Shown: piece after piece, positions 52,276 through 61,025 of the stretch
How the letters are laid out: the number at the start of each line of letters is the position of its first letter
Position numbering within the stretch: position 1 is the stretch's first letter
Assembly (NCBI GenBank): GCA_002344895.1
Contig: DDUR01000076.1
Coordinates: forward strand, 62,001 to 126,000
Direction of reading: 5' to 3'
Length of the DNA stretch: 64,000 bases
Origin: Ignavibacteria bacterium UBA2333
GTDB lineage: Bacteria; Bacteroidota; Ignavibacteria; Kapaibacteriales; Kapaibacteriaceae
Made by a program: the position numbers and the translations under genes
Notes under the pieces: model-generated
The model's input: the letters and a program-made list of their open reading frames with translations, nothing else
Database searches by the model: none
Told to the model about the DNA's origin: nothing

Positions 52276-53184
52276 TCAAACCACAGCCGCTTCGGTGTTG
52301 ATTCGCCGGAGTTTTGCACGCGGTCCGAGTTCACTATCATAGACGCGTTTTACGCCATCACCGAGTGCATTCGTAATGTCACGCAGGTCGCGGACGAGTC
52401 GTATGAGGCCGTTAATCTCAACCGAAGCAGCCTGATCCGTGCCCCACATTGCCCTATCAAGTGTAATGTGTCTCTCAACAAAACACGCACCAAGGGCAAC
52501 GGCAGCGTACGTCGTTGCAAGACCGGTTTCATGACCGCTGTATCCAATACAGACGTCGGGATAACGAAGCCTCAGCGTACGAATCATGTTGAGGTTTAGT
52601 TCGCGTACAGGTGCAGGATAGGACGATGTAGCGTGAGCAATGAGAAGGTTGTCAGTTCCAAGTACCTCAACTGCTGCTTCAATTTCTTCCATCGTTGACA
52701 TACCCGTCGATATGACGAGCGGTCTGCCCGTTGCCTTCATCGCGCGCAGAAGTTGATGATCAGTTAACGATGCTGATGCCGCTTTGTAAAATGGAAGATC
52801 AAAGTGTTCCTCCATGATACGTACCGCCTCTTCATCCCAACACGACACGGTCCATGCTATACCACGATTCTTACAGTGGGCGTCGATATCCGCATACTGT
52901 TCTGGTGTAAACTCCACACGATGGCGGTAATCGATATACGTCATCCGTCCCCAAGGTGTATCCCTCTCCAGGTACCATTGATCCTTCGGCACACAAAGTT
53001 CGGGAGTACGCTTCTGGAACTTCACACAGTCTGCACCAGCCAGTGCAGCACCGTCGATCATTCGTTTAGCAAGGTCAACATCTCCGTTGTGGTTAATGCC
53101 AATCTCCGCGATGATGTAGACCGGAAGGTCATCACCTACACTACGTCCACCCAGCGTTGTTCGACGATTCATGATGTTCTCCAA
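52276..53184 (-). CDS. NeuB-like sialic/nonulosonic acid synthase, no SAF domain
   Basis: Condenses phosphoenolpyruvate with an amino-sugar aldehyde to give a nonulosonate. 302 residues. The TIM barrel is intact: YIIAEIGINHNGDVDLAKRMI (residues about 24-44), ADCVKFQKRTPEL, FYKAASASLTDHQLL, LVISTGMSTMEEIEAAV and IGYSGHETGLATTYAAVALGACFVERHITLD (landmarks SGHETG and ERHITLD). Known NeuB/LegI/PseI proteins end in an antifreeze-like SAF domain of about 60 residues; here the chain stops at LRRINTEAAVV after GDGVKRVYDSE. The start is ATG 53184 or the Met at codon 5. It follows the SDR gene by 22 nt. Confidence 0.87.
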   Translation of the reverse strand: MENIMNRRTTLGGRSVGDDLPVYIIAEIGINHNGDVDLAKRMIDGAALAGADCVKFQKRTPELCVPKDQWYLERDTPWGRMTYIDYRHRVEFTPEQYADIDAHCKNRGIAWTVSCWDEEAVRIMEEHFDLPFYKAASASLTDHQLLRAMKATGRPLVISTGMSTMEEIEAAVEVLGTDNLLIAHATSSYPAPVRELNLNMIRTLRLRYPDVCIGYSGHETGLATTYAAVALGACFVERHITLDRAMWGTDQAASVEINGLIRLVRDLRDITNALGDGVKRVYDSELGPRAKLRRINTEAAVV

Positions 53185-53206
53185 TGACGGTGTTGAATGT
53201 TACTGA

Positions 53207-53956
53207 CTACCAAATCGTATACCCACCATCCACAACGAGGTCGTGGCCTGTGAGATATGCCGATGCATCCGACGCGAGAAACACTAACGCACCCTCATAG
53301 TCATTGGCCTCCGCCATGCGTCTCAAAGGTGTGCTCTTCGCATACTGTTCATAAAACCAATCAGGTTGATTGTTTGCGACTCCTCCCGGCGAAAGAGTAT
53401 TCACTCGAACGCCCCGATGTCCCCAGTAACTCGCAAGGAAGCGTGTTAACATTCGAACTGCTCCCTTACTTACTGGATAAACAGCACTCTTAAAGAATGT
53501 CTGCTCTCCCTGCTCATTGATGTACAGCGATTGGTTTGGTGCAACAGTGCCATAGGTACTACCAATGTTTATGATCGACCCTGAGCCCTGTTCGGCAAGG
53601 ATTGAACCAAGAATTCGACAACAGAGGTAGACTCCGGTAACGTTCACGTCAAGTACGCGTCGGAATAGTTCAACCGATGAATTCTCGAATCGTGACGCCT
53701 CAAGTATTGACACAGGATTCTCAACCATGTCGTTGACGGCCGCATTGTTCACGATGATGTCAAGCCGACCATACGTTGACAAGATGGACGATCGTAGTTC
53801 TTCGAGTGATGACTCAGACGTGACGTCGACGTCAATGTCAACAGCGATTACCGTTGCACCTGCCGCCTCAAGGGCTGTCACGTGATGACGACCCAGCAGC
53901 CCATTTGCGCCAGTAACAACAGCGACCTTTCCATCAAGACGGAATCGCGTGTCCAC
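53207..53956 (-). CDS. Short-chain dehydrogenase/reductase
   Basis: 249 residues. Rossmann motif VAVVTGANGLLGRHH (about 11-25), NNAA (about 73), the serine in INIGSTYGTVAP, catalytic Tyr-Lys in VYPVSKGAV, and GGYTIW end. The cofactor is NAD or NADP; the substrate is not known. It begins with GTG, overlapping the aminotransferase stop by one base (TAGTG). In legionaminic acid clusters an SDR acts in sugar-precursor formation, so an analogous role is inferred. Confidence 0.88.
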   Translation of the reverse strand: MDTRFRLDGKVAVVTGANGLLGRHHVTALEAAGATVIAVDIDVDVTSESSLEELRSSILSTYGRLDIIVNNAAVNDMVENPVSILEASRFENSSVELFRRVLDVNVTGVYLCCRILGSILAEQGSGSIINIGSTYGTVAPNQSLYINEQGEQTFFKSAVYPVSKGAVRMLTRFLASYWGHRGVRVNTLSPGGVANNQPDWFYEQYAKSTPLRRMAEANDYEGALVFLASDASAYLTGHDLVVDGGYTIW

Positions 53957-55293
53957 TAGACCTCCACCGTTACTGTTCGCGGGCGCATGTTAAAGTTTCC
54001 CGTTCGGCGAAAGACGGGGCCAACAGGCTCCCCTTCAAGTGCAGAACGGAGCGTACCATCGTGAACATGTTTTGCTAACTGCGGGAGGATCTCCATAAAG
54101 GCTGCTACCGTTCGATCGATATCAGCTACCGTGTGCGAATAGCTCAGTGTAAAGAAACCATTCCACAGGATTGCATAACGAAGCAGTTCTTGCTGAAGAT
54201 AGGAACGGACAATCAGTGGGTCAACAACATTACTGTCGTAGGTTATCATAGTGCGCGCTGGATAACCCTTTGTATACAGCCATGATATTCCAAGATCAGC
54301 CGTTAATTCCAGCAATGCACCTGATAGTCGTCGACCTACTACATCAAGATGCCCAATGACATCATGGCCCTGCATAAAGTGAATTGTTGCCTGGGCTGCC
54401 GCTAATGACAGTGTTTCACCGCCGAATGTTGTAAACCAGAACACGTCCTCCTCAAGCCGATCCATGATATCAGCTCGTCCGCATAACACCGAAAGCGGCA
54501 TTCCGTTGGCGATAGCTTTAGAGAAACAGATGAGATCGGCGCGTACGCCATAGTATTCCTGTGCACCTCCAAGTGCAAGTCGGAATCCCGTCCACATCTC
54601 GTCAAAGACGAGAATAATTCCTCGATCATCACAGATACGACGGAGATCCTGGAGAAAGTTGTTCTCTGGTGACTCAACAACGGTTGGTTCGAGAACGATA
54701 GCAGCTGTATCGTCATCAATGGCACTCAAGACCGATTCGACATCGTTGTAAGCGAACGTAAACGTGAGATCCCGAATGGATTGTGGAATTCCTGCGTGCC
54801 GATCGGTAACGCCGATGTACCAGTCGTGCCAGCCATGATAACCGCAACACACAATGGTTGACCTTCCCGTGTGTGCTCGGGCTAACCTTACGGCAGCACT
54901 CACAACATCAGCACCCGTCTTCGAGAATCGCACGCGTTCAACATTTGGAACAACATCACGAATAAGCGTGGCTACCTCTACCTCAAGATGATGTGGAAGC
55001 GAGAACACGATGCCATTGTCGAGCTGCCCGCGTATCGCATCATCAATCTCCGGGAAACAATATCCAAGCGATAGCGGACCGACGGCCATCGTATAGTCGA
55101 GATACTCTTGGTCGTCAACATCAACGATGGTAGCACCGTAACCACGTTTCGCAAACACAGGAGCAATACCTCGCACATGCTGCGATGGTCCTTTTGCCAG
55201 CGTCTGTGTAGCACTTGGTATGAGACCCTCGGCTTGATTTAACCACTGCATTGATGTAGTGATACGGGGCAAAGGGGCTTCAGTGTTCAACAT
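53956..55293 (-). CDS. Class III PLP aminotransferase, glutamate-1-semialdehyde aminomutase-like
   Basis: 445 residues from ATG 55293. The PLP Asp in IILVFDEMWTGFRL, the PLP lysine in CFSKAIANGMPLSVLCG (about residue 275), and GVFTSLPH-type region VVPNVERVRFSKTGADVVSAAVRLAR, also YHGWHDWY, match the glutamate-1-semialdehyde aminotransferase-like branch of class III. No hem genes are near, so haem synthesis is unlikely; it may move or add an amino group on a sugar acid or aldehyde. The upstream ATG-containing extension of the frame (to 55482) lies inside the transketolase gene and is not used. It overlaps that gene by 14 nt. Confidence 0.85.
   Translation of the reverse strand: MLNTEAPLPRITTSMQWLNQAEGLIPSATQTLAKGPSQHVRGIAPVFAKRGYGATIVDVDDQEYLDYTMAVGPLSLGYCFPEIDDAIRGQLDNGIVFSLPHHLEVEVATLIRDVVPNVERVRFSKTGADVVSAAVRLARAHTGRSTIVCCGYHGWHDWYIGVTDRHAGIPQSIRDLTFTFAYNDVESVLSAIDDDTAAIVLEPTVVESPENNFLQDLRRICDDRGIILVFDEMWTGFRLALGGAQEYYGVRADLICFSKAIANGMPLSVLCGRADIMDRLEEDVFWFTTFGGETLSLAAAQATIHFMQGHDVIGHLDVVGRRLSGALLELTADLGISWLYTKGYPARTMITYDSNVVDPLIVRSYLQQELLRYAILWNGFFTLSYSHTVADIDRTVAAFMEILPQLAKHVHDGTLRSALEGEPVGPVFRRTGNFNMRPRTVTVEV
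55266..55278 (+). repeat. Dispersed G-rich motif, copy near the aminotransferase start
   Basis: GGGGCAAAGGGGC on the plus strand, 15 nt inside the aminotransferase start; inverted relative to the copy at 55668. Confidence 0.55.
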
Positions 55294-56215
55294 GTGCTGT
55301 CTCCAGTACCGAGAGAATCCGTTGAGAAAGGTGTTTCGCCGAGAGTCGTTCCACGTCAAGAACCTCTGGCAGACGAGCTGGAGTAAACCAGCGATCACCA
55401 ATGTTGACATGAAACGACGCACATGTTGCCTGGGCATCCAGAAGCGTTTCTGCCAGAATCGTCCGCAGTCCACCAGTTGCAAAGTGGTCTTCCACCGTCA
55501 CTACGAGATGACTGTCGTTTGCGGCACGCACCATCATGGATGTATCCACTGGATCAAGGGTGCGCATGTTTACTAATCGTACCCGCAGACCTTGCTTTTC
55601 GAGATAATGTGTCGCTTCAACACACTCTCGCAGGAGATATCCATATGTGAGAATCGTGACATCGAAGGAGCCCCCTTCGCCCCCTATCACAACCTCTGAT
55701 TCTCCGGGTACGAAGGTTGGACGATGTTCAACAACAGATGGGCTGGCGATGTAGCGAACGTAATACGGTTGCTGAAGTCGGGTAATGACCTTCATTCCAA
55801 TGATGAAGTCGTCAATGTCCGAAGGACAGAAGACACCCATGTTCGGAATACCACGCATAATGGCCACATCATCCACGGCCTGATGGGTTGGCCCATTCGC
55901 GTCACTTAACACTCCTGGCACCATACCAACGAGAATGACGGGCAGGTTGGGAATTCCAACATCGTCGCGAATGAACTCGAAGGGACGTAAGGTGAGGAAG
56001 GCAGCCAGTGCATGCGTGATGACGATACGTCCTTGGGATGCCAGGCCGGCCGCCACACCAATCATTGTTTGCTCAGCAATTCCTACGTCGATAAAGCGAT
56101 TGCCAAGTTTTGGTGGAACTGTTCGCATGTGTCCACGATTCTCGGCAGTGAGCACAACGTAACGCTCGTCGTGTTCGACGAGGTTTAACAGAAGTTCTTC
56201 GTAGGGATTCATCAT
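55280..56215 (-). CDS. Transketolase C-terminal subunit
   Basis: 311 residues: the pyrimidine-binding and C-terminal domains of a thiamine-diphosphate transketolase. VGIAEQTMIGVAAGLASQGR carries the catalytic Glu (about residue 47); later ACPSDIDDF-type CPSDIDD, then VTVEDHFATGGL in the last domain. The N-terminal half is encoded by the next gene upstream; the two overlap by ATGA, the normal form of split transketolases rather than a frameshift. Split transketolases of this sort occur in sugar-biosynthesis clusters. Confidence 0.88.
   Translation of the reverse strand: MMNPYEELLLNLVEHDERYVVLTAENRGHMRTVPPKLGNRFIDVGIAEQTMIGVAAGLASQGRIVITHALAAFLTLRPFEFIRDDVGIPNLPVILVGMVPGVLSDANGPTHQAVDDVAIMRGIPNMGVFCPSDIDDFIIGMKVITRLQQPYYVRYIASPSVVEHRPTFVPGESEVVIGGEGGSFDVTILTYGYLLRECVEATHYLEKQGLRVRLVNMRTLDPVDTSMMVRAANDSHLVVTVEDHFATGGLRTILAETLLDAQATCASFHVNIGDRWFTPARLPEVLDVERLSAKHLSQRILSVLETAHVEH
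55668..55684 (-). repeat. Dispersed G-rich motif, copy in the transketolase C gene
   Basis: Minus strand GGGGGCGAAGGGGGCTC; codes Gly-Gly-Glu-Gly-Gly-Ser. Confidence 0.6.
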
Positions 56216-57087
56216 CGTACGGAGAGTGTGTCGGACGTGAGTGTTGCTAATGAAAGACCGTGCAGTTCTTGAATAAGGTCTTCTACTTCGCTGTCAGAGA
56301 AGTTGCAGAACCATCGATCGGCACGATTTGCAATTGAGGGCACACCAAATCCACGAATCGTGTTCGCAATGAACACTTGTGGCGTGCGCTCAATGAGCCT
56401 CCATGATCCAAGTACGTTATCCATATCATCAAAGTCATGACCGTCAACAACGTGGGCAGTCCATCCAAAAGCTTCAAACTTTGTGGTGAGTGGTTCCAAG
56501 GGAATCAGGTCTTCTGTCCGCACGTTTGCTTGAAACCAGTTCCGATCAACAATCACGATAAGATTATCAATCCCAAGTGCCGACGCCGTAAGGAACGCTT
56601 CCCAAATACTACCTTCGTTCAACTCACCATCACCAAGGATTACGACTACCCTGCCCGGCAAAGAGCGTAGTTTTTTATCGATAGCCATTCCGATACCAAC
56701 ACTCAGGAGATGACCCAGAGAGCCACTATGGAACTCAACTCCTGATATGTTTTGATTAGGATGCCAATAGATATGGTCCTTTGCACTTAGGTGATGTGAC
56801 AACCGACCCTTGTCGAGGAAGCCACATTCGACAAACGTGGCATAGAGTGCAGGAACATCATGTCCTTTCGACAACAGGAGAATATCACGTTCGGCATCGT
56901 TGACAGACTCGGGACGAATACGCAAGAAGGATGTATACAGCCACACGATGATGTCCGCACACGATAGACTAGCACCCGTAAATGCTCCACCGTTCGTTGA
57001 CATCCGCAGGATATGCTCACGAACACGAAGCGCTACGTTAGTGCGCGAATCTGTGAAAGAGTCAGCGACGGTGTTGTTCTGTGTCAT
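56212..57087 (-). CDS. Transketolase N-terminal subunit
   Basis: 291 residues: the diphosphate-binding domain. LSKGHDVPALYAT, HSGSLGHLLSVGIGMAI and the metal-diphosphate motif VILGDGELNEGSIWEAFLTA with its Asn in VDRNWFQAN are intact (landmarks GDGELNEG and DRNWFQAN). With the overlapping downstream gene it makes one ketol-transferring enzyme. Translational overlap of 4 nt with the SpsF gene upstream. A two-carbon transfer step is unusual in nonulosonate pathways and is the chief odd feature of this cluster. Confidence 0.9.
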   Translation of the reverse strand: MTQNNTVADSFTDSRTNVALRVREHILRMSTNGGAFTGASLSCADIIVWLYTSFLRIRPESVNDAERDILLLSKGHDVPALYATFVECGFLDKGRLSHHLSAKDHIYWHPNQNISGVEFHSGSLGHLLSVGIGMAIDKKLRSLPGRVVVILGDGELNEGSIWEAFLTASALGIDNLIVIVDRNWFQANVRTEDLIPLEPLTTKFEAFGWTAHVVDGHDFDDMDNVLGSWRLIERTPQVFIANTIRGFGVPSIANRADRWFCNFSDSEVEDLIQELHGLSLATLTSDTLSVR

Positions 57088-57860
57088 CTGTATACTACCT
57101 TAAGTTCTGATTCAACAGCATCGTGCCACGACCTGCCTGCGAGGTGGGCATTCATTGCAGCGATTTCCGGCCGCTCCTCCACGAGTTCGAGGATATCATC
57201 ACAGGTAAAGAGGGCATTCTTGGTAATGAGACATTCGTATACCGCACGCACGAACATGTAGTCTTCTGGATAGTCGATTGTCCATCGATGAGTTGCAGCA
57301 AGCCTCCGCCCGTCCTCTCGTTCTACATTCTGGCATCGAATGTTGCTATTTGCATTCCATAACCACGGTGTTGTGTGCTCCCGTTCAAAATCTTTTTTTG
57401 CTTCATACCATGCTCGTTCAAGAGCTGCCACGTCCATCACCTCTACGTCATTGCCATCCGGCCACGACGGTGGATGAAGATTACTTGTATAGTCCACACC
57501 ACTTGCAACCAGATGTGCAAGTATTACCTTGTCGATCACTGCAGGGTCGATGAGGGGACAATCCGTGGGGACCTTTACAACAACATGAGCACCGTATGTA
57601 CGAGCCACTTTAACATGTCGATCCAAAAGATCCGTTGAATGACCACGGAATACGTCGACGTTTGCAGAGGTGCATAGGTCAACAATGACATTGTCTTCGG
57701 GATTTGTTGTTGTTGCGACAACAATGTGTGTTGGCAACTTTGCGCGACGTATGCGTTCAAGGAATCGCATAAGTAAAGGTTTCCCTGCTACGGGAAGCAG
57801 GACCTTACCTGGAAGCCGCGATGAGCCAGTCCTTGCCTGACATACCAAGACGATATTCAT
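57084..57860 (-). CDS. SpsF-type sugar nucleotidyltransferase (CMP-Kdo synthetase-like)
   Basis: 258 residues. ARTGSSRLPGKVLLPVAGKPLL (landmarks SSRLPGKVL and GKPLL) near the N-terminus and KVPTDCPLIDPAVID (about 100-114) mark the cytidylyltransferase-like SpsF/NeuA/KdsB superfamily. The C-terminal part has RWTIDYPEDYMFVRAVYE, typical of the SpsF branch. It would activate the product of NeuB with CTP, the standard next step; nucleotide preference is inferred. Start overlaps the GT-B gene stop, stop overlaps the transketolase start. Confidence 0.85.
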   Translation of the reverse strand: MNIVLVCQARTGSSRLPGKVLLPVAGKPLLMRFLERIRRAKLPTHIVVATTTNPEDNVIVDLCTSANVDVFRGHSTDLLDRHVKVARTYGAHVVVKVPTDCPLIDPAVIDKVILAHLVASGVDYTSNLHPPSWPDGNDVEVMDVAALERAWYEAKKDFEREHTTPWLWNANSNIRCQNVEREDGRRLAATHRWTIDYPEDYMFVRAVYECLITKNALFTCDDILELVEERPEIAAMNAHLAGRSWHDAVESELKVVYR

Positions 57861-58933
57861 GCCTCCGTACTCCGCGTACGTGATGCTGAGCGCTGACGGT
57901 GGAGGTAGGTTCTGTAGGCTGGAAGCTTTGCTACGACCGGAATCAAGAGGTCATGACGGTCAAGAACTTCAAAACAAACATCAGCGATGTTCTGTGCCGA
58001 AGTACCGCCATTCTGAATCGGCGCCATCCGGTGTAATGACTCTAGGTCAAACTCACTGTAGACCTGTTTCCCGAGAGCAATTCCGATGTAAACAACTGTC
58101 GAAAATCGCGTGACGAGCGCGTCACAATGTGCTATCATATGGTTGATAGGACATGAATGGTAGACATGTGCATTCGGAGCATACTTCTGAATCTCTCGTA
58201 TACCTCGTTCGATGTTCTCATTGGGATGAAGTTTGAATACGAGTGTACGGCCAGCGGCTATATCAAGACAGTGATAGATGAACTTCTTGCGATTTTCATA
58301 CTTCAGTGTTTCACGTGCATCCGATGTTGCTACAAGAACATAGTCCTTATGATCAAACGGTGTCTTTGCAAATTCCAGACAGTTATCAAAGTTTGGTATA
58401 CCGGTAACAGCAATCGTTTCCCTGGCTACCCCTTTTTTCACAAAGTGGTCCCGGTATCCCACACTTGCAACACACATCCGCACGTATGCATGCGATAGAC
58501 CAAATGTTGACGTTGAAGCTAGGTAACGCGGAAATCCCAGATACTTAGCTGCATAGAAAAAGAAGTTCTCTGGATCGGTCATCCCTTCCTGAACGAGGAT
58601 TACCTTTCTGCCACGAACGTTCTTCGGGACAACAAGGTCACTGCATGTCAGGATGAGATCATACGTATGAAGTGTGCCCCCATCATCAACATTCAGGTGA
58701 TGTTCTGCGAGGTACGTAGCCGCTCGAGCTCTGTGACCATGTCCGGCGATTGTAAACTCAATGAGACCACGTTCCTGGAGCCGCGCGACAAATCCATCCG
58801 TATAGTATGGTGTAAACCAACAGTCACCCCTATCAATCATTGCCGTATCAATCATCGCTTTTGCGATGCTATGCATCTGCGTCGTTTGATTCATCGAACC
58901 GCAGATGAAGAGAACTTTTTTGCGTTGTCTCAT
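57857..58933 (-). CDS. GT-B-fold surface-glycan protein, glycosyltransferase or UDP-sugar epimerase-like
   Basis: 358 residues, no exact family named. N-terminal Rossmann-like KVLFICGSMNQTTQMHSIAK, VQEGMTDPENFFFYAAKYLG, IAVTGIPNFDNCLEFA, and a C-terminal half with LVFKLHPNENIERGI and a HMIAHCDALVTRFSTVVYIGIALGK stretch (landmarks FKLHPNE and VTRFSTV). The last are the sugar-nucleotide-binding elements of capsule glycosyltransferases and of UDP-GlcNAc 2-epimerase-like proteins. As first gene of the cluster it may either make a precursor or attach the finished sugar. The start is ATG 58933; 111 nt separate it from the peroxidase gene. Confidence 0.72.
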   Translation of the reverse strand: MRQRKKVLFICGSMNQTTQMHSIAKAMIDTAMIDRGDCWFTPYYTDGFVARLQERGLIEFTIAGHGHRARAATYLAEHHLNVDDGGTLHTYDLILTCSDLVVPKNVRGRKVILVQEGMTDPENFFFYAAKYLGFPRYLASTSTFGLSHAYVRMCVASVGYRDHFVKKGVARETIAVTGIPNFDNCLEFAKTPFDHKDYVLVATSDARETLKYENRKKFIYHCLDIAAGRTLVFKLHPNENIERGIREIQKYAPNAHVYHSCPINHMIAHCDALVTRFSTVVYIGIALGKQVYSEFDLESLHRMAPIQNGGTSAQNIADVCFEVLDRHDLLIPVVAKLPAYRTYLHRQRSASRTRSTEA

Positions 58934-59044
58934 GGTACGAACTTCGTCGTCCCATGTCAGGCAAGTGTGAAGTCGGCGTTATCGCTACATCATACCATTA
59001 CATCGCGTTTACAGGTTAACGCTACAGTAATGTCACCACATAAT

Positions 59045-60073
59045 CTATCTAAATGGATCAGCGAACCTTGGATCGGTTATCACCGACGAATCTGTGAGGG
59101 CTTTCATAAACTCAACGAGATCCCGCTTCTCTTGGTCAGACAATCCGAGCTTTCGAACTCGTTTGTCTTTTGTGGCAAACGGTTTACCGCCGTCGTTGTA
59201 GTGATCAACTACCTGCTCTAGGGTCATCATGATTCCAGGATCAGCGTCACCCGTAGCCATGTACGGTGCTGACAGAGCCACATTGCGCAACGTGGGAGTG
59301 CGAAACAGTGCTTCGTCGTCCAGATTTCCCGTCACATCGTACCTACCTTTATCAAAGTAGTGGAAGAACAGGCCTATATTATGGAATTTGTTATCTGTCA
59401 GCAGTGGTCCGCCATGACACTCACCACACATGGTACGATCACTAAAGAAGAGTCGCATACCACGACGTTCTGATGTCGAAAGAGCGGCTGTGTCACCCCG
59501 CAGGAATTTGTCGTATCGGCTATTTGCCGAGATCAACGTTCTCTCAAAACTTGCAATTGCCTGCATTGCCCGCATCATCGTGACCGTTGTGTCACCAAAG
59601 ACTCGCACCCACCGATCGGCATATTGTCGGCGCAAGTAGGCGGCAACGGCAAACGTGTCAGCTGCCATTTCCACTGGACTCAAAAATGCTGCCATCGCTT
59701 GCTCTTCCAGGGATGGTGCTCGGCCATCCCAGAAGAGTGTGGGGGCATACGCAGCGTTCACAATCATCGGCGAGTTCCTCTGGCCACGACGTGATTCAAC
59801 CCCTGCCGAAATCTGATTCGGCGCGTCACTAAAGGCAGTAGCGGACCGATGGCAGGAAGCACACGACACGGTGCCATCCAGCGAGAGCTGTTTGTCGTAG
59901 AAGAGGAACCGACCAAGCTCTGCTTTCTCTTTCGTCAGCGGATTGTCGGCAGGGACAGGTACAGGCGGAAAGCCTGCTGGTATATGCGGCCACTGCTCAA
60001 CTGTCGCAACTGTATCGTCCGTCGAACAGGCGACGGTCATACAAAGCAGAACAAGGAGAGCAGCATACTTCAT
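59045..60073 (-). CDS. Di-haem cytochrome c peroxidase-type lipoprotein
   Basis: 342 residues. Lipobox-like CMTVACSTD at the N-terminus, then two haem c sites: CASCHRS (about residue 72) and CGECHGG (about 215), with the conserved RGQRNSPMIVNAAYAPTLFWDGRA between. This is the CcpA/MauG family, reducing hydrogen peroxide with electrons from cytochrome c in the periplasm. The length is normal and both haem sites are intact. The start overlaps the thyX stop (ATGA), an unexpected pairing that may reflect only shared transcription. Confidence 0.9.
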   Translation of the reverse strand: MKYAALLVLLCMTVACSTDDTVATVEQWPHIPAGFPPVPVPADNPLTKEKAELGRFLFYDKQLSLDGTVSCASCHRSATAFSDAPNQISAGVESRRGQRNSPMIVNAAYAPTLFWDGRAPSLEEQAMAAFLSPVEMAADTFAVAAYLRRQYADRWVRVFGDTTVTMMRAMQAIASFERTLISANSRYDKFLRGDTAALSTSERRGMRLFFSDRTMCGECHGGPLLTDNKFHNIGLFFHYFDKGRYDVTGNLDDEALFRTPTLRNVALSAPYMATGDADPGIMMTLEQVVDHYNDGGKPFATKDKRVRKLGLSDQEKRDLVEFMKALTDSSVITDPRFADPFR

Positions 60074-60915
60074 TGTTTCAGTCGTTCAAGTTTTCCAAGA
60101 AACTCGCGTGCTTCTCTACCTTTGAGTCCAAACTCTGCAAGGCTCTCTTCCGATGGAATGTGCGTGCCAAGAACGGAGGCCAGTGCACGGAGTTCAGGTG
60201 CACTGAACTTTTCGGCACGAAGGATGTAGTCCTCAAAAGCCTCATAGGCAACAGGAACAGCTGCTCGAACGATTGATGCGAGTGCTTCTCCATAAACCCG
60301 AATCTCGTATTGCGCATGATCGTCGATACGCAGTCTCAGGAAGTGGAAAAGATTATGAAGATCAATCTTCCAATACCATTCCGTGTAGTTCGACACGGGC
60401 AGGTTAATTCGTGCAAGCTCACGTGCCATGCCGGCTTCGAGCAACTCACGATACTCATCATACAGCTTGACTTGTGTTGACTCCATCTGCGCTGCCATGG
60501 AGTTTACAACGTCAGGCGGAAATGTCTCATCCGACCGACCTTGTTTATTTGTTGTACTCTGTGGGCGGATGTTTTCTGTCGATGGTACGTAAAACTCATC
60601 CTTCATTTCTGAGTACCGACCGGAATATTCGTTCACATTGGCCGTTCGATGTCGGATCCACTGACGAGCCACAAAGATTGGCAGCTTTACATGAAACTTA
60701 AATTCAACCATCTCAAACGGTGTCGTGTGAAGATGGCGCATGAGATACCGTATGAGACCGCGATCTTCATGGACTTTTTTTGTACCCGAACCATATGAAA
60801 CTCGTGCCGCCTGGACAATACTGTCGTCATCGCCCATAACGTCGACAAGTCGAACAAAGCCTTTATCAAGGCAGGGTATCTCTTTTCCGATTAGATCGCG
60901 GACGGCATCCGTCAT
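60070..60915 (-). CDS. thyX: Flavin-dependent thymidylate synthase
   Basis: Makes dTMP from dUMP using FAD and methylenetetrahydrofolate. 281 residues from ATG 60915. The signature RHRTANVNEYSGRYSE (about residues 84-99) contains the ThyX RHRx7S motif, and HNLFHFLRLRIDDHAQYEIR (in part LRIDDHAQYEIR) is the C-terminal substrate region. The ORF extends to 61050 but the added 45 residues are not conserved and would overlap the divergent peptidase gene. A classical thyA is not in the window. Confidence 0.94.
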   Translation of the reverse strand: MTDAVRDLIGKEIPCLDKGFVRLVDVMGDDDSIVQAARVSYGSGTKKVHEDRGLIRYLMRHLHTTPFEMVEFKFHVKLPIFVARQWIRHRTANVNEYSGRYSEMKDEFYVPSTENIRPQSTTNKQGRSDETFPPDVVNSMAAQMESTQVKLYDEYRELLEAGMARELARINLPVSNYTEWYWKIDLHNLFHFLRLRIDDHAQYEIRVYGEALASIVRAAVPVAYEAFEDYILRAEKFSAPELRALASVLGTHIPSEESLAEFGLKGREAREFLGKLERLKQ

Positions 60916-61025
60916 TGAGTGGGTACTCCAAGAAGTTGTGAGCCGAAAATTACGACTTTCGTACCTTGCTTTTCGGTTCACCATAACAATCAATCTATCA
61001 TCCACGACTGCCCTGTTCGACTCAT

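Noticed and set aside
55280..57087. Transketolase broken by frameshift
   Set aside because: Each half starts and ends cleanly with an ATGA overlap and complete domain borders, as in normal split transketolases.
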